NCBI RefSeq assembly: GCF_000015245.1
Contig: NC_008700.1
Span: 1,122,001-1,186,000 of the forward strand
DNA length: 64,000 bases
Origin: Shewanella amazonensis SB2B
GTDB taxonomy: Bacteria; Pseudomonadota; Gammaproteobacteria; Enterobacterales; Shewanellaceae
Direction: 5' to 3'
Shown here one piece after another: positions 33,159 to 42,226 of this stretch. Position 1 is the stretch's first letter. Every line of letters begins with the position of its first letter. The notes below the pieces were generated by a model. The model was not told the DNA's origin, did not search any database, and worked only from the letters and a program-made list of their open reading frames with translations. The position numbers and the translations under genes are program-made.

Positions 33159-33998
33159 GTGTTTACGCTAACTGCCAGAGAGAAAACCCTCGACCTGAGC
33201 CGCCCCGTGGTGATGGGGATTTTGAATGTGACTCCGGATTCATTTTCCGACGGAGGCCAATTCGCCGCTTTTGAACGTGCCTGTGAACATGCTGACCAGT
33301 TGGTAACAGAAGGCGCGGCCATCATCGACATCGGTGGCGAGTCTACCCGCCCCGGCGCTGCCGAGGTATCGCTGGATGAAGAGATCAGCCGCGTCATCCC
33401 GCTGGTAGAGTATGTCAGCAAGACACATGATGTATGGGTGTCAGTGGATACCAGTAAAGCCGGAGTGATGAGTGAAGCCGCCAAGGCAGGTGCCCACTTA
33501 ATCAATGATGTGCGTGCGCTGATGGAGCCGGGAGCGCTTGAAGCAGCCGCGGTTTCGGGATTAGCCGTATGCTTGATGCATATGCAGGGTCAGCCGCGCA
33601 CCATGCAGCAAAATCCGGAATATGACAATTTAATAGAAGATGTATGCACGTTTTTTGAACATCGTATTGCTGCCTGTGTTGACGCGGGGATCCCACGGGC
33701 GCAGATTATCCTTGATCCCGGTTTTGGATTCGGTAAAACAGTTTCGCACAACTATGAGCTGCTCGCCCGATTTGCAGAGTTTGAGCGATTTGGTTTACCG
33801 CTGCTGGCAGGCTTGTCCCGAAAGAGCATGCTTGGCAATTTGCTTGGCCGTGATGCAACTTCGCGTCTTGCTGGCAGTCTTGCTGGTGCCTTATTGTCGG
33901 CGCAGCAGGGCGCAAACATAATCAGGGTGCATGATGTCGCAGAGACGATAGATGTCCTCAAGGTGCTTGAGGCCACCCGGGAATATAAACACCTGTAA
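33159..33998 (+). CDS. folP: Dihydropteroate synthase
   Basis: This folate-pathway enzyme condenses p-aminobenzoate with dihydropterin pyrophosphate and is the target of sulfonamides. The protein has 279 residues. Conserved loops are visible: MGILNVTPDSFSDGG near the N-terminus, DIGGESTRPGA, the DVR segment, LDPGFGFGKT, and GLSRKSMLG. The start is GTG 33159 with AAGGAG 8 bases upstream. glmM follows after about 60 bases, an arrangement conserved across Gammaproteobacteria. Confidence 0.95.
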   Translation: MFTLTAREKTLDLSRPVVMGILNVTPDSFSDGGQFAAFERACEHADQLVTEGAAIIDIGGESTRPGAAEVSLDEEISRVIPLVEYVSKTHDVWVSVDTSKAGVMSEAAKAGAHLINDVRALMEPGALEAAAVSGLAVCLMHMQGQPRTMQQNPEYDNLIEDVCTFFEHRIAACVDAGIPRAQIILDPGFGFGKTVSHNYELLARFAEFERFGLPLLAGLSRKSMLGNLLGRDATSRLAGSLAGALLSAQQGANIIRVHDVAETIDVLKVLEATREYKHL

Positions 33999-34060
33999 TG
34001 ATATTGGAGCAGGGACCAACAAACGCTCTTCAGTGAGTGTGGATGTGAATGGGGTAGAGA

Positions 34061-35398
34061 GTGTCACAACGTAAATTTTTTGGAACTGACGGGATCCGCG
34101 GCAAAGTGGGCGCGGATCAGATGACGCCCGAATTGGCATTGAAGCTCGGGTGGGCGGCAGGCAGGGTACTGGCACGAACCGGGACTAAAAAGGTCATCAT
34201 CGGTAAAGATACCCGTATCTCGGGATATATGTTCGAGTCGGCGTTGGAGGCGGGCTTTTCTTCCGCTGGGCTTAACGTGCTGTTAATGGGACCCATGCCC
34301 ACACCTGCCGTCGCGTATCTTACCCGCACTTTCCGTGCAGAAGCGGGTGTCGTTATCAGCGCTTCCCATAATCCATATTACGACAACGGGATTAAGTTTT
34401 TTTCCAATGACGGCAGTAAGCTGGATGATGAAATCGAGCTCGCCATTGAAGCCGAATTGGAAAAACCGCTGATCTGCGCCGAGTCCCAGTTTTTGGGCAA
34501 GGTATCCCGCATCGATGATGCCCGTGGTCGTTATATCGAATATTGCAAAGGGAACTTCCCGGCAGACCAAACCTTGAGTGGCCTGAAAATTGTGGTGGAT
34601 TGTGCCCACGGTGCGACTTACCACATAGCGCCAGCAGTATTTCGTGAACTCGGTGCTGAGGTAGTGGCCATAGGGGTTGAGCCCAATGGCATGAACATCA
34701 ACGATAAGTGCGGTGCGACCTCGATGGGCGCTATTCGTGACAAGGTGCTCGAAGTCAACGCCGATCTTGGTATCGCCCTGGATGGCGATGGCGACCGGAT
34801 CATGATGGTTACCCAGGAGGGTGACATCATAGATGGGGACCAAATTCTCTACATACTGGCACTGGATGCAAAAGAGCGGGGTCTGTTAAAGGGCGGTGTC
34901 GTGGGTACCCAGATGGCAAACCTAGGCCTTGAATTGGCACTGAAAGACGAGGGTATACCCTTCGCCCGCTCTAAAGTGGGCGACCGCTATGTGATGGAAC
35001 TTCTGAAAGAGCTGGGTTGGCGCATCGGTGGGGAAAACTCCGGGCACATTCTCAATCTTGACCACGGCACTACCGGTGATGGCATTGTCGCCGGCATTCT
35101 GGTGCTCGCGGCAATGCGCCGCAGCGGAAAAGGTCTGCAACAGCTGATTGCCAAGCTCAAGATGTTCCCACAGGTGCTTGTGAATGTGCGCTTTGAAGGC
35201 GATAAAAATCCGCTGGAAGCGGATACTGTGACTGCAAAAGTGGCTGAAGTGGAACGAGAGCTCGGTGAACGCGGCCGGGTGTTGCTGCGTAAGTCCGGTA
35301 CGGAGCCGCTGCTGCGGGTGATGGTTGAGGGTGAAGATAAAGAGACGGTGACGCGTCTAGCCAACGCCATTGCCGATGCAGTAAAAGCGGCCACTTGA
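34061..35398 (+). CDS. glmM: Phosphoglucosamine mutase
   Basis: This enzyme interconverts glucosamine-6-phosphate and glucosamine-1-phosphate on the way to UDP-GlcNAc for peptidoglycan and lipopolysaccharide. The 445 residues equal E. coli. The phosphoserine is Ser102 (SASHNPYYDNG), the metal loop is DGDGDR, the sugar-binding loop is GGENSGH, and the C-terminal phosphate loop is RKSGTEPLLRVM. GTG start 34061 with GGTAGAG just upstream. It links to the nag locus only through the shared metabolite glucosamine-6-phosphate; it carries no NagR operator. Confidence 0.96.
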   Translation: MSQRKFFGTDGIRGKVGADQMTPELALKLGWAAGRVLARTGTKKVIIGKDTRISGYMFESALEAGFSSAGLNVLLMGPMPTPAVAYLTRTFRAEAGVVISASHNPYYDNGIKFFSNDGSKLDDEIELAIEAELEKPLICAESQFLGKVSRIDDARGRYIEYCKGNFPADQTLSGLKIVVDCAHGATYHIAPAVFRELGAEVVAIGVEPNGMNINDKCGATSMGAIRDKVLEVNADLGIALDGDGDRIMMVTQEGDIIDGDQILYILALDAKERGLLKGGVVGTQMANLGLELALKDEGIPFARSKVGDRYVMELLKELGWRIGGENSGHILNLDHGTTGDGIVAGILVLAAMRRSGKGLQQLIAKLKMFPQVLVNVRFEGDKNPLEADTVTAKVAEVERELGERGRVLLRKSGTEPLLRVMVEGEDKETVTRLANAIADAVKAAT

Positions 35399-35567
35399 AA
35401 GCGTAAATGTATAAATTTTAGTGGCTTAGCGCGCATTTTAAGCAAAAATGGGCTCGCTGGAATAAAAAAGCAACAGTCGGGCCTGTTTTTGCCAAAAAGT
35501 CGAAAATAGGTGTTGTAACTTAAAACGCGGTTCGCTATTATTCGCTCCGCTTTCAGAGGAGATGGAG

Positions 35568-36350
35568 ATGGCACTCAGACGTCCAATGGTAGCAGGCAAC
35601 TGGAAGATGAATGGCAGCGCAGCGCTGGCACAGGAACTCTTCAAAAAGTTTGCCGTTAAGCTCCAAAACGATTCAGCGGAAGTTGTCCTGTGTCCGCCGA
35701 CAATTTACCTCGAGAGCGTCAGGCAGTTGCTCGAAGCGAATAAAGAAGCCCTAAATGGTTGTCTTGTTCGAATGGGGGCTCAGAATTTGAGTCAACATGA
35801 CTTCGGTGCTTACACCGGGGAGATTTCCGGGCAGATGCTGAAAGATTCCGGATGCCGATATGTGATTGTCGGGCATTCAGAGCGGCGAAGAATGTATGGT
35901 GAAACCAGTGATATAGTTGCTGAGAAGTTCGCCGCCGCCCAAAAGCACGGCTTGACTCCAATACTTTGTGTTGGTGAGTCAGGCCCAGCTCGAGAAGCCA
36001 GAAGAACCTTTGAGGTGATAGCTGAAGAGCTGGACGTGGTAATCGAAAAGAACGGTACCATGGCTTTTGATAACGCCATTATCGCCTATGAGCCCCTGTG
36101 GGCAGTAGGGACAGGTAAAAGCGCTACACCAGAGCAAGCCCAGGAAGTTCACGCGTTTATTCGCAGGAGGCTCTCTGAAGTTTCTCCCTTCATTGGGGAG
36201 AATGTCAGGATTCTGTATGGCGGAAGTGTAACGCCAAGCAATGCGGCGGATTTATTCGCCCAACCTGATGTTGACGGTGGACTGATTGGCGGAGCCAGTT
36301 TAAACTCGACCGAGTTTTTAACTCTGTGTTCCATAGCAATGAGCGCATAA
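35568..36350 (+). CDS. tpiA: Triosephosphate isomerase
   Basis: This glycolytic TIM barrel interconverts dihydroxyacetone phosphate and glyceraldehyde-3-phosphate. The protein has 260 residues. Active-site residues are Lys13 (NWKMNG), His103 (VGHSERR) and Glu175 (AYEPLWAVGTG), and the phosphate-gripping GGS loop is present (YGGSV). Of two in-frame ATGs, 35568 is 6 bases after AGAGGAG while 35562 abuts it, so 35568 is chosen. It lies between glmM and secG, with the secG start 1 base after its stop. Confidence 0.96.
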   Translation: MALRRPMVAGNWKMNGSAALAQELFKKFAVKLQNDSAEVVLCPPTIYLESVRQLLEANKEALNGCLVRMGAQNLSQHDFGAYTGEISGQMLKDSGCRYVIVGHSERRRMYGETSDIVAEKFAAAQKHGLTPILCVGESGPAREARRTFEVIAEELDVVIEKNGTMAFDNAIIAYEPLWAVGTGKSATPEQAQEVHAFIRRRLSEVSPFIGENVRILYGGSVTPSNAADLFAQPDVDGGLIGGASLNSTEFLTLCSIAMSA

Positions 36351-36351
36351 T

Positions 36352-36678
36352 ATGTACGAAGTACTGATAGTTATCTACTTGTTGGTTGCACTTGGCCTGA
36401 TTGGTCTGGTTCTCATCCAGCAAGGTAAAGGGGCTGACATGGGTGCGTCATTTGGCGCAGGCGCTTCAGGCACCCTGTTTGGTTCCAGTGGTTCAGGCAA
36501 CTTTTTGACCCGTTCCACTGCAATCCTGGCTGTGGCCTTCTTCACTCTAAGCCTGATCATTGGCAACCTGAGTGCGAACCACATCAAGCAGGAAGATAAA
36601 TGGAACAACATCGGTTCTGAACCTACTGCAGAGGAAGTTCAGCAAACCGAAAAGTCAGAAACCAAAATTCCTGACTAA
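36352..36678 (+). CDS. secG: Protein translocase subunit SecG
   Basis: This is a small inner-membrane subunit of the SecYEG translocon, 108 residues with two membrane helices (about 3-22 and 52-72) joined by a Gly/Ser-rich loop (GADMGASFGAGASGTLFGSSGSG) typical of SecG. The C-terminal tail is hydrophilic. It starts 1 base after the tpiA stop and is followed by tRNA-Leu, the same context as E. coli secG-leuU. Confidence 0.94.
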   Translation: MYEVLIVIYLLVALGLIGLVLIQQGKGADMGASFGAGASGTLFGSSGSGNFLTRSTAILAVAFFTLSLIIGNLSANHIKQEDKWNNIGSEPTAEEVQQTEKSETKIPD

Positions 36679-36690
36679 AAAGCAAGATTA

Positions 36691-36777
36691 GCCGAGGTGG
36701 TGAAATTGGTAGACGCGCAGCCTTGAGGTGGCTGTGTCCTAACGGACGTGCGGGTTCAAGTCCCGCTCTCGGCACCA
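36691..36777 (+). tRNA. tRNA-Leu (anticodon GAG)
   Basis: This is an 87-base class II tRNA with a long variable arm and encoded CCA. The acceptor GCCGAGG pairs with the 3' CTCGGC region, and the anticodon arm CAGCC-TTGAGGT-GGCTG gives GAG. It corresponds to E. coli leuU between secG and metY. Confidence 0.95.
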
Positions 36778-36856
36778 ATTAAAATGATTGTAACCAGTTA
36801 AACAGGTGGCAATCATTGCAAGTAAGTTGCTAAGTCAATATACTTGCAGCAGTTGA

Positions 36857-36933
<77 letters not shown>

Positions 36934-36994
36934 GCTCCCAGTTTCGAATTTATGGAAGAATTCGCTACTGTAAACAGGTTCTTATAAGCAATGG

Positions 36995-37016
36995 CCTCGT
37001 TATTACGGGGTTTTTT
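36995..37016 (+). terminator. Terminator-like hairpin after tRNA-fMet
   Basis: CCTCG-TTATTA-CGGGG followed by six T. The stem is short and has one G-U pair, so termination is probably partial and allows entry into rimP. Confidence 0.55.
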
Positions 37017-37065
37017 GTTATATGGACTTTCAGATCCACCGCAGTATTTTGCGGTACAGTTACTG

Positions 37066-37085
37066 GGGCTTTATAGCCCTTTTTT
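37066..37085 (+). terminator. Second terminator-like hairpin before rimP
   Basis: GGGCT-TTAT-AGCCC followed by six T, ending 18 bases before the rimP start. Another small hairpin (ACCGCA/TGCGGT, 37038-37055) precedes it. Confidence 0.5.
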
Positions 37086-37103
37086 GTTTTTTCGGGGGTC
37101 ACT

Positions 37104-37559
37104 TTGGCGACATTGGAAACCAGACTGGCAGAAATGCTGACACCGGCTGTCGAAGCCGCTGGCTATGTGGTGTGGGGCATTGAATACGTGCAGGCAGGAA
37201 AGCATTCAATCCTGCGTGTTTATATCGACAGCGAGCAGGGTATTTCCGTTGACGACTGTGCTGATGCCAGTCGCCAAATCAGTGCAATCCTCGATGTGGA
37301 AGACCCAATTTCCAACGAATACACTCTCGAAGTGTCTTCTCCTGGGCTGGACAGACCGCTGTTCAACGCAGCCCAATACGCCCGCTATGTGGGTGAAGAT
37401 GTAAAAGTACAACTGACCATGCCTGTTGAAGGCAGTCGGAACTTGAAAGGTGTTATCGACAAGGTTGAAGGCCAGATGCTGACCATCAAAGTCGATGGCA
37501 AGACATTGGTCGTTGCCCTGGACAATATCCGCAAAGGCAACATTATTGCGAAGTTTTGA
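37104..37559 (+). CDS. rimP: Ribosome maturation factor RimP
   Basis: This factor is needed for maturation of the 30S subunit, acting around S12 and the central pseudoknot of 16S rRNA. The protein has 151 residues. It has the family N-domain (GIEYVQAGKHSILRVYID-like), DDCADASRQISA, and VSSPGLDRPLF, then a C-terminal Sm-like domain. The start is TTG 37104 with GGGGG upstream; MATLETRLAEML aligns with the E. coli N-terminus. It opens the protein-coding part of the rimP-nusA-infB operon. Confidence 0.95.
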   Translation: MATLETRLAEMLTPAVEAAGYVVWGIEYVQAGKHSILRVYIDSEQGISVDDCADASRQISAILDVEDPISNEYTLEVSSPGLDRPLFNAAQYARYVGEDVKVQLTMPVEGSRNLKGVIDKVEGQMLTIKVDGKTLVVALDNIRKGNIIAKF

Positions 37560-37586
37560 TGGTTTCAAGGTGAACGAGGCAAGACA

Positions 37587-39086
37587 ATGAATAAAGAGAT
37601 TCTGCTGGTCGCTGAGGCGGTTTCAAACGAGAAAGCCGTTCCGCGTGAAAAGATTTTCGAGGCGTTGGAGACAGCTCTGGCCACGGCAACCAAGAAAAAG
37701 TACGAAGGTGATATCGACGTTCGTGTAGCCATCGATCGCAAGACCGGTGACTATGAAACCTTCCGTCGCTGGATGGTGGTAGAGGATAACGGCGAAGCGC
37801 TGGAAAATCCTTACCGTGAGATCACCCTCGAAGCCGCCCAATATGAAAATCCTGAAATCCAGGTGGGCGAGTTTATTGAGGACGAAATCGAGTCTGTGGT
37901 TTTCGACCGTATCACTACCCAAACTGCCAAGCAGGTTATCGTGCAAAAAGTGCGCGAAGCCGAACGTGCTCAGGTTGTTGAACAGTTTTACGACAAAGAA
38001 GGCGAAATCATCACTGGCGTGGTGAAGAAGAGCAATCGTGACAGTGTCATTGTGGATTTGGGCAACAACGCCGACGGCGTGCTGTACAAAGAAGACCTGA
38101 TTGCCCGCGAATCTTTCCGTCCAGGCGATCGCGTTCGCGCACTGCTCTATGCTGTGCGTCCTGAGGCCCGCGGTGCTCAGTTGTACCTGACCCGTACCAA
38201 GCCTGAAATGCTGATTGAGCTCTTCCGTGTGGAAGTGCCTGAAATCGCAGATGAGATGATCCAGGTGATGGGTGCTGCCCGTGATCCAGGCAGCCGCGCC
38301 AAGATTGCTGTGAAGTCTAACGACCGTCGCATCGATCCTATCGGCGCCTGTGTGGGTATGCGTGGTGCCCGTGTTCAGGCCGTGTCCAACGAACTCGGTG
38401 GTGAGCGCGTGGATATCGTGCTGTGGGACGATAACCCAGCGCAATTCGTGATCAACGCCATGGCGCCAGCCGATGTGGCTTCTATCATCGTGGATGAAGA
38501 TAACCACTCTATGGACATCGCCGTGGAAGCTGATTCTCTGGCCCAGGCTATTGGCCGTAATGGTCAGAACGTGCGTTTGGCCACTCAACTGACCGGTTGG
38601 GAGTTGAACGTGATGACAGTGGCAGACATGAATGCCAAGCACCAGGCAGAAAGTGCCAAGGTGGTTGCGCTGTTTATGGCGTCACTGGATGTAGATGAAG
38701 ATTTTGCTCAGGTGCTGGCCGATGAAGGCTTCACCTCACTGGAAGAAGTGGCTTATGTACCGGTTGCCGAACTCTTGGCAATCGATGGCTTCGACGAGGA
38801 CATCGTTGAAGCGCTGCGTGAGCGCGCCAAAGCGGCCATTTCTACCCGTGCGTTGGCGTCTGAAGAAGCGCTGGACGGTGCAGAGCCGAGTGAAGAATTG
38901 CTGAATCTTGAAGGCATGGATCGCCACCTCGCGTTTGTACTTGCAAGCCGTGGTGTAGTGACGCTGGAAGATTTGGCCGAACAAGGCATTGATGATTTGA
39001 TCGAAATAGAAGAATTGACAGAAGAGAAAGCCGGTGCGCTGATCATGGCTGCCCGTAACATCTGTTGGTTTGGCGAAGAGTCTTAA
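37587..39086 (+). CDS. nusA: Transcription termination/antitermination factor NusA
   Basis: This RNA polymerase-binding elongation factor works in pausing, intrinsic termination and antitermination. The protein has 499 residues: an N-terminal polymerase-binding domain (about 1-125), an S1 domain (GVVKKSNRDSVIVDLG...), two KH domains (SNDRRIDPIGACVGMRGARV; IGRNGQNVRLAT), and two acidic helix-hairpin repeats at the C-terminus, as in E. coli and unlike Gram-positive NusA. It lies 27 bases after rimP. In E. coli NusA adjusts termination in its own operon, relevant to the weak hairpins before rimP. Confidence 0.96.
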   Translation: MNKEILLVAEAVSNEKAVPREKIFEALETALATATKKKYEGDIDVRVAIDRKTGDYETFRRWMVVEDNGEALENPYREITLEAAQYENPEIQVGEFIEDEIESVVFDRITTQTAKQVIVQKVREAERAQVVEQFYDKEGEIITGVVKKSNRDSVIVDLGNNADGVLYKEDLIARESFRPGDRVRALLYAVRPEARGAQLYLTRTKPEMLIELFRVEVPEIADEMIQVMGAARDPGSRAKIAVKSNDRRIDPIGACVGMRGARVQAVSNELGGERVDIVLWDDNPAQFVINAMAPADVASIIVDEDNHSMDIAVEADSLAQAIGRNGQNVRLATQLTGWELNVMTVADMNAKHQAESAKVVALFMASLDVDEDFAQVLADEGFTSLEEVAYVPVAELLAIDGFDEDIVEALRERAKAAISTRALASEEALDGAEPSEELLNLEGMDRHLAFVLASRGVVTLEDLAEQGIDDLIEIEELTEEKAGALIMAARNICWFGEES

Positions 39087-39110
39087 GTCGATCAACAGGG
39101 GAGGTAACCT

Positions 39111-41759
39111 ATGACGGAAATTACGGTAGAGAAACTAGCCACAGAAGTCGGTAAAACTGTTGACAGACTTATTGAACAGTTTGCCCAGGCCGGTATCAAG
39201 AAGGCCAAAGCTGACACTGTGTCTGAATCAGAAAAGCAGCAACTGCTGGACTTTTTGAAGAAGCAACACGGCGCTGACGCCCAGCCAACCAAGATGACAC
39301 TCCAGCGTAAGACTGTGTCTACGCTTAGCGTGTCCAGCGGTGGTGGACAGTCTAAAGACGTGAAAGTGGAAGTGCGCAAGAAGCGTACTTTCGTGAAGCG
39401 TGACGGTAACGAAGCAGCCCTGAAGGCTGAAGAAGAAGCCCGTGCTCAAGCCGAAGCCCAGGCAAAAGCCGAAGCCGAAGCCAAGGCTAAAGCTGAGGCC
39501 GAAGCCAAGGCAAAAGCAGACGCAGAAGCCAAGGCAAAAGCCAAGGCTGAAGCCGAAGCCAAAGCAAAAGCCAGCGCCAGTGCTGCCAAAGAGCAACCAA
39601 AGCCAGTTGAGTCAGAAGAAGCCAAGGCTGAAGCTGCTCGCCTGAAGTCGCAGCAGGAAGAAGCTGCCAAGAGCAAGGCTGCCCAGGAAGAAGCCGCTGC
39701 CAAAGAAAAGGCGCGTCTGTTGGCTGAAGAAAACGCCGCTCGTTGGGCTGAAGAAGAGCGTCGTCGTATCGAGGCTGAGCGTTATGGCGATCACCATGTA
39801 ACCACTTCCAAGGTAGCCCGTGCCGCTGAAGACAGTGCCGACCTGGATGATGAAAAACGCGGCCGTCGCAACCGTAACAAGACTCAGACCAAGAGCAAGC
39901 GTGGTGGTAAAGACGCTCGCGAAGGTCGTGAGAAGCACATGAAATACAAGAGCACTCCCGAGTCCATGGCACACGGCTTTAACAAGCCAGTGGCCGCTGT
40001 GACCCGTGATGTGCGCATTGGTGAGACTGTGACTGTGGCCGAGCTGGCGCAGAAGATGGCAGTCAAGGCCACCGAAATCATCAAAGCCATGATGAAGATG
40101 GGCTCCATGGTAACCATCAACCAGGTACTGGATCAGGAAACTGCCCAACTGGTTGCTGAGGAAATGGGTCACAAGGTTGTACTGCTGCGTGAAAACGAGC
40201 TGGAGCATCAGGTTCTGGCAGATCGTGACGATGAAGGTACCACCAAGCTTGAGCCTCGCGCTCCTGTGGTAACCATCATGGGTCACGTTGACCACGGTAA
40301 GACCTCGCTGCTCGACTACATCCGTCGCACCAAGGTTGCGGCTGGTGAAGCCGGTGGTATTACGCAGCACATCGGTGCCTACCACGTAGAAACCGATAAC
40401 GGCATGATCACCTTCCTGGATACCCCTGGTCACGCGGCCTTTACCGCAATGCGTGCCCGTGGTGCCAAGGCAACTGACATCGTTATTCTGGTTGTGGCCG
40501 CCGACGACGGCGTAATGCCACAGACCATCGAAGCTATCCAGCACGCCAAGGCCGGTAATGTGCCTTTGATTGTGGCTGTGAACAAGATGGACAAGCCAGA
40601 AGCCGATATCGACCGCGTGAAGAACGAACTGTCTCAGCATGGCGTAATGTCAGAAGACTGGGGCGGAGAGAACATGTTCTGTTACGTGTCTGCCAAGACT
40701 GGTCAGGGCGTTGATGAACTGCTGGAAGCTATCCTGCTTCAGGCTGAAGTTCTCGAACTCAAAGCTGTCCGCGATGGTATGGCGGCTGGTGTGGTTATCG
40801 AATCTCAGCTCGACAAGGGCCGTGGTCCGGTAGCGACCGTTCTGGTTCAGGAAGGTACGTTGCGTCAGGGCGACATCGTTCTGTGTGGTCTCGAGTACGG
40901 TAAGATCCGTGCCATGAAAGATGAAAACGGTCGCCCAATTATGGAAGCCGGTCCATCTATTCCTGTGGAGATTCTCGGTCTGTCAGGTGTGCCTTCTGCC
41001 GGTGACGAAGCGACTGTGGTGCGTGACGAGCGTAAAGCCCGTGAAGTGGCCCTGTACCGTCAAGGCAAGTTCCGTGATGTGAAGCTGGCGCGTCAGCAAA
41101 AGTCCAAGCTCGAGAACATGTTTGCCAACATGACCGAAGGCGAAGTGCAGGAACTCAACATCGTGCTCAAGGCCGACGTACAGGGTTCTCTGGAAGCCAT
41201 TACCGACTCGCTGCGTAAGCTGTCTACCGATGAAGTGAAGGTGAACATCATTGCTTCCGGTGTAGGTGCACTGACCGAAACCGACGCGACTCTGGCTGCA
41301 GCCTCCAACGCCATCATGGTTGGCTTTAACGTACGTGCCGACGCCCAGGCCCGTAAGACCATTGAATCTGAAGCCGTTGATCTGCGTTACTACAGCGTGA
41401 TCTACGACCTGATTGACGAAGTGAAGTCTGCCATGAGCGGTATGCTGTCACCTGAGTTCAAGCAGCAGATCATTGGTCTGGCCGAAGTGCGTGACGTGTT
41501 CAAGTCGCCTAAGCTTGGCGCTATCGCCGGCTGTATGGTGATTGAAGGTATCGTGAAGCGCAGCGCGCCAATCCGTGTACTGCGTGAGAACGTGGTAATC
41601 TACGAAGGTGAGCTGGAGTCTCTGCGCCGCTTTAAGGACGACGTGAACGAAGTCCGCAACGGCATGGAGTGTGGTATCGGCGTTAAGAACTACAATGATG
41701 TTCGCGTAGGCGATCAAATTGAAGTGTTCGAAACTATCGAAGTCGCACGAACACTCTAA
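39111..41759 (+). CDS. infB: Translation initiation factor IF-2
   Basis: This GTPase places initiator tRNA on the ribosome. The 882 residues are close to E. coli (890). There is an N-terminal IF2 domain; a long charged Ala/Glu/Lys linker with a short repeating unit (about residues 110-165); the G domain with GHVDHGKT (391-398), DTPGHAAF and NKMD; then domains II-IV. Possible internal starts for shorter IF2 forms exist in the linker region but are not obvious. Ribosome-binding site GGGAGG lies 7 bases upstream. A hairpin separates it from rbfA. Confidence 0.96.
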   Translation: MTEITVEKLATEVGKTVDRLIEQFAQAGIKKAKADTVSESEKQQLLDFLKKQHGADAQPTKMTLQRKTVSTLSVSSGGGQSKDVKVEVRKKRTFVKRDGNEAALKAEEEARAQAEAQAKAEAEAKAKAEAEAKAKADAEAKAKAKAEAEAKAKASASAAKEQPKPVESEEAKAEAARLKSQQEEAAKSKAAQEEAAAKEKARLLAEENAARWAEEERRRIEAERYGDHHVTTSKVARAAEDSADLDDEKRGRRNRNKTQTKSKRGGKDAREGREKHMKYKSTPESMAHGFNKPVAAVTRDVRIGETVTVAELAQKMAVKATEIIKAMMKMGSMVTINQVLDQETAQLVAEEMGHKVVLLRENELEHQVLADRDDEGTTKLEPRAPVVTIMGHVDHGKTSLLDYIRRTKVAAGEAGGITQHIGAYHVETDNGMITFLDTPGHAAFTAMRARGAKATDIVILVVAADDGVMPQTIEAIQHAKAGNVPLIVAVNKMDKPEADIDRVKNELSQHGVMSEDWGGENMFCYVSAKTGQGVDELLEAILLQAEVLELKAVRDGMAAGVVIESQLDKGRGPVATVLVQEGTLRQGDIVLCGLEYGKIRAMKDENGRPIMEAGPSIPVEILGLSGVPSAGDEATVVRDERKAREVALYRQGKFRDVKLARQQKSKLENMFANMTEGEVQELNIVLKADVQGSLEAITDSLRKLSTDEVKVNIIASGVGALTETDATLAAASNAIMVGFNVRADAQARKTIESEAVDLRYYSVIYDLIDEVKSAMSGMLSPEFKQQIIGLAEVRDVFKSPKLGAIAGCMVIEGIVKRSAPIRVLRENVVIYEGELESLRRFKDDVNEVRNGMECGIGVKNYNDVRVGDQIEVFETIEVARTL
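39441..39587 (+). repeat. Ala-Glu-Lys coding repeat in infB
   Basis: These are imperfect tandem units encoding alternating AEA and KAK tripeptides (GCC/GAA/AAG codons). They form a charged single alpha-helix-like linker between the N-terminal domain and the GTPase core. The length of such repeats commonly varies between strains. Confidence 0.8.
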
Positions 41760-41765
41760 CAACCA

Positions 41766-41791
41766 AAAAAGGGCGGCTCAGGCCGCCCTTG
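41766..41791 (+). terminator. Hairpin between infB and rbfA
   Basis: GGGCGGC-TCAG-GCCGCCC is a perfect 7-bp GC stem but is followed only by TTGTTG, so it is a weak terminator or an mRNA processing/stability element inside the operon. Confidence 0.5.
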
Positions 41792-41812
41792 TTGATTTTA
41801 TGGTAAGTAATC

Positions 41813-42226
41813 ATGGCAAGAGAATTTAGTCGTACCCGCCGCATCGGTCAGCAGCTGCAACAGGAGCTGGCCTTTGTACTGCAGCGGGACATGAAAGATC
41901 CTCGCATCGGCATGGTAACCGTCAATGACGTGGATGTATCCCGCGATCTGAGCCACGCCAAAGTATACGTGACCTTTTTCGAGGAAGATCCTCAAGTTAT
42001 CGAAGCCAAGCTGGCAGCCCTGAATACGGCTGCACCTTATGCCCGTACTCTGGTGGCTGGTCGCATGAAGCTTAGGGTCATGCCTGAGCTGCGCTTTATC
42101 TACGATGCGTCTCTGGTTGAAGGTATGCGCATGTCAAACCTGGTGAGTAAGGTCATTCGTGACGATGAGGCCAAGAAAGGTCACATTGGCGATGAACCCC
42201 AGGAAGGGCAGCGCGAGGAAGACTGA
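41813..42226 (+). CDS. rbfA: Ribosome-binding factor A
   Basis: This is a cold-shock-associated KH-fold factor for 30S maturation that binds near helix 1 of 16S rRNA. The protein has 137 residues, opening MAREFSRTRRIGQQLQQELA with the family motif DPRIGMVTVNDVDVSRDL, then FIYDASLVEGMRMSNLV. Its stop overlaps the truB start (TGATG), so the two are translationally coupled. Confidence 0.95.
   Translation: MAREFSRTRRIGQQLQQELAFVLQRDMKDPRIGMVTVNDVDVSRDLSHAKVYVTFFEEDPQVIEAKLAALNTAAPYARTLVAGRMKLRVMPELRFIYDASLVEGMRMSNLVSKVIRDDEAKKGHIGDEPQEGQREED

Noticed and set aside
39441..39587. Short tandem repeat considered as a mobile or CRISPR-like element
   Set aside because: The units are codons for an Ala-Glu-Lys helix inside infB; there are no spacers and the reading frame is kept.
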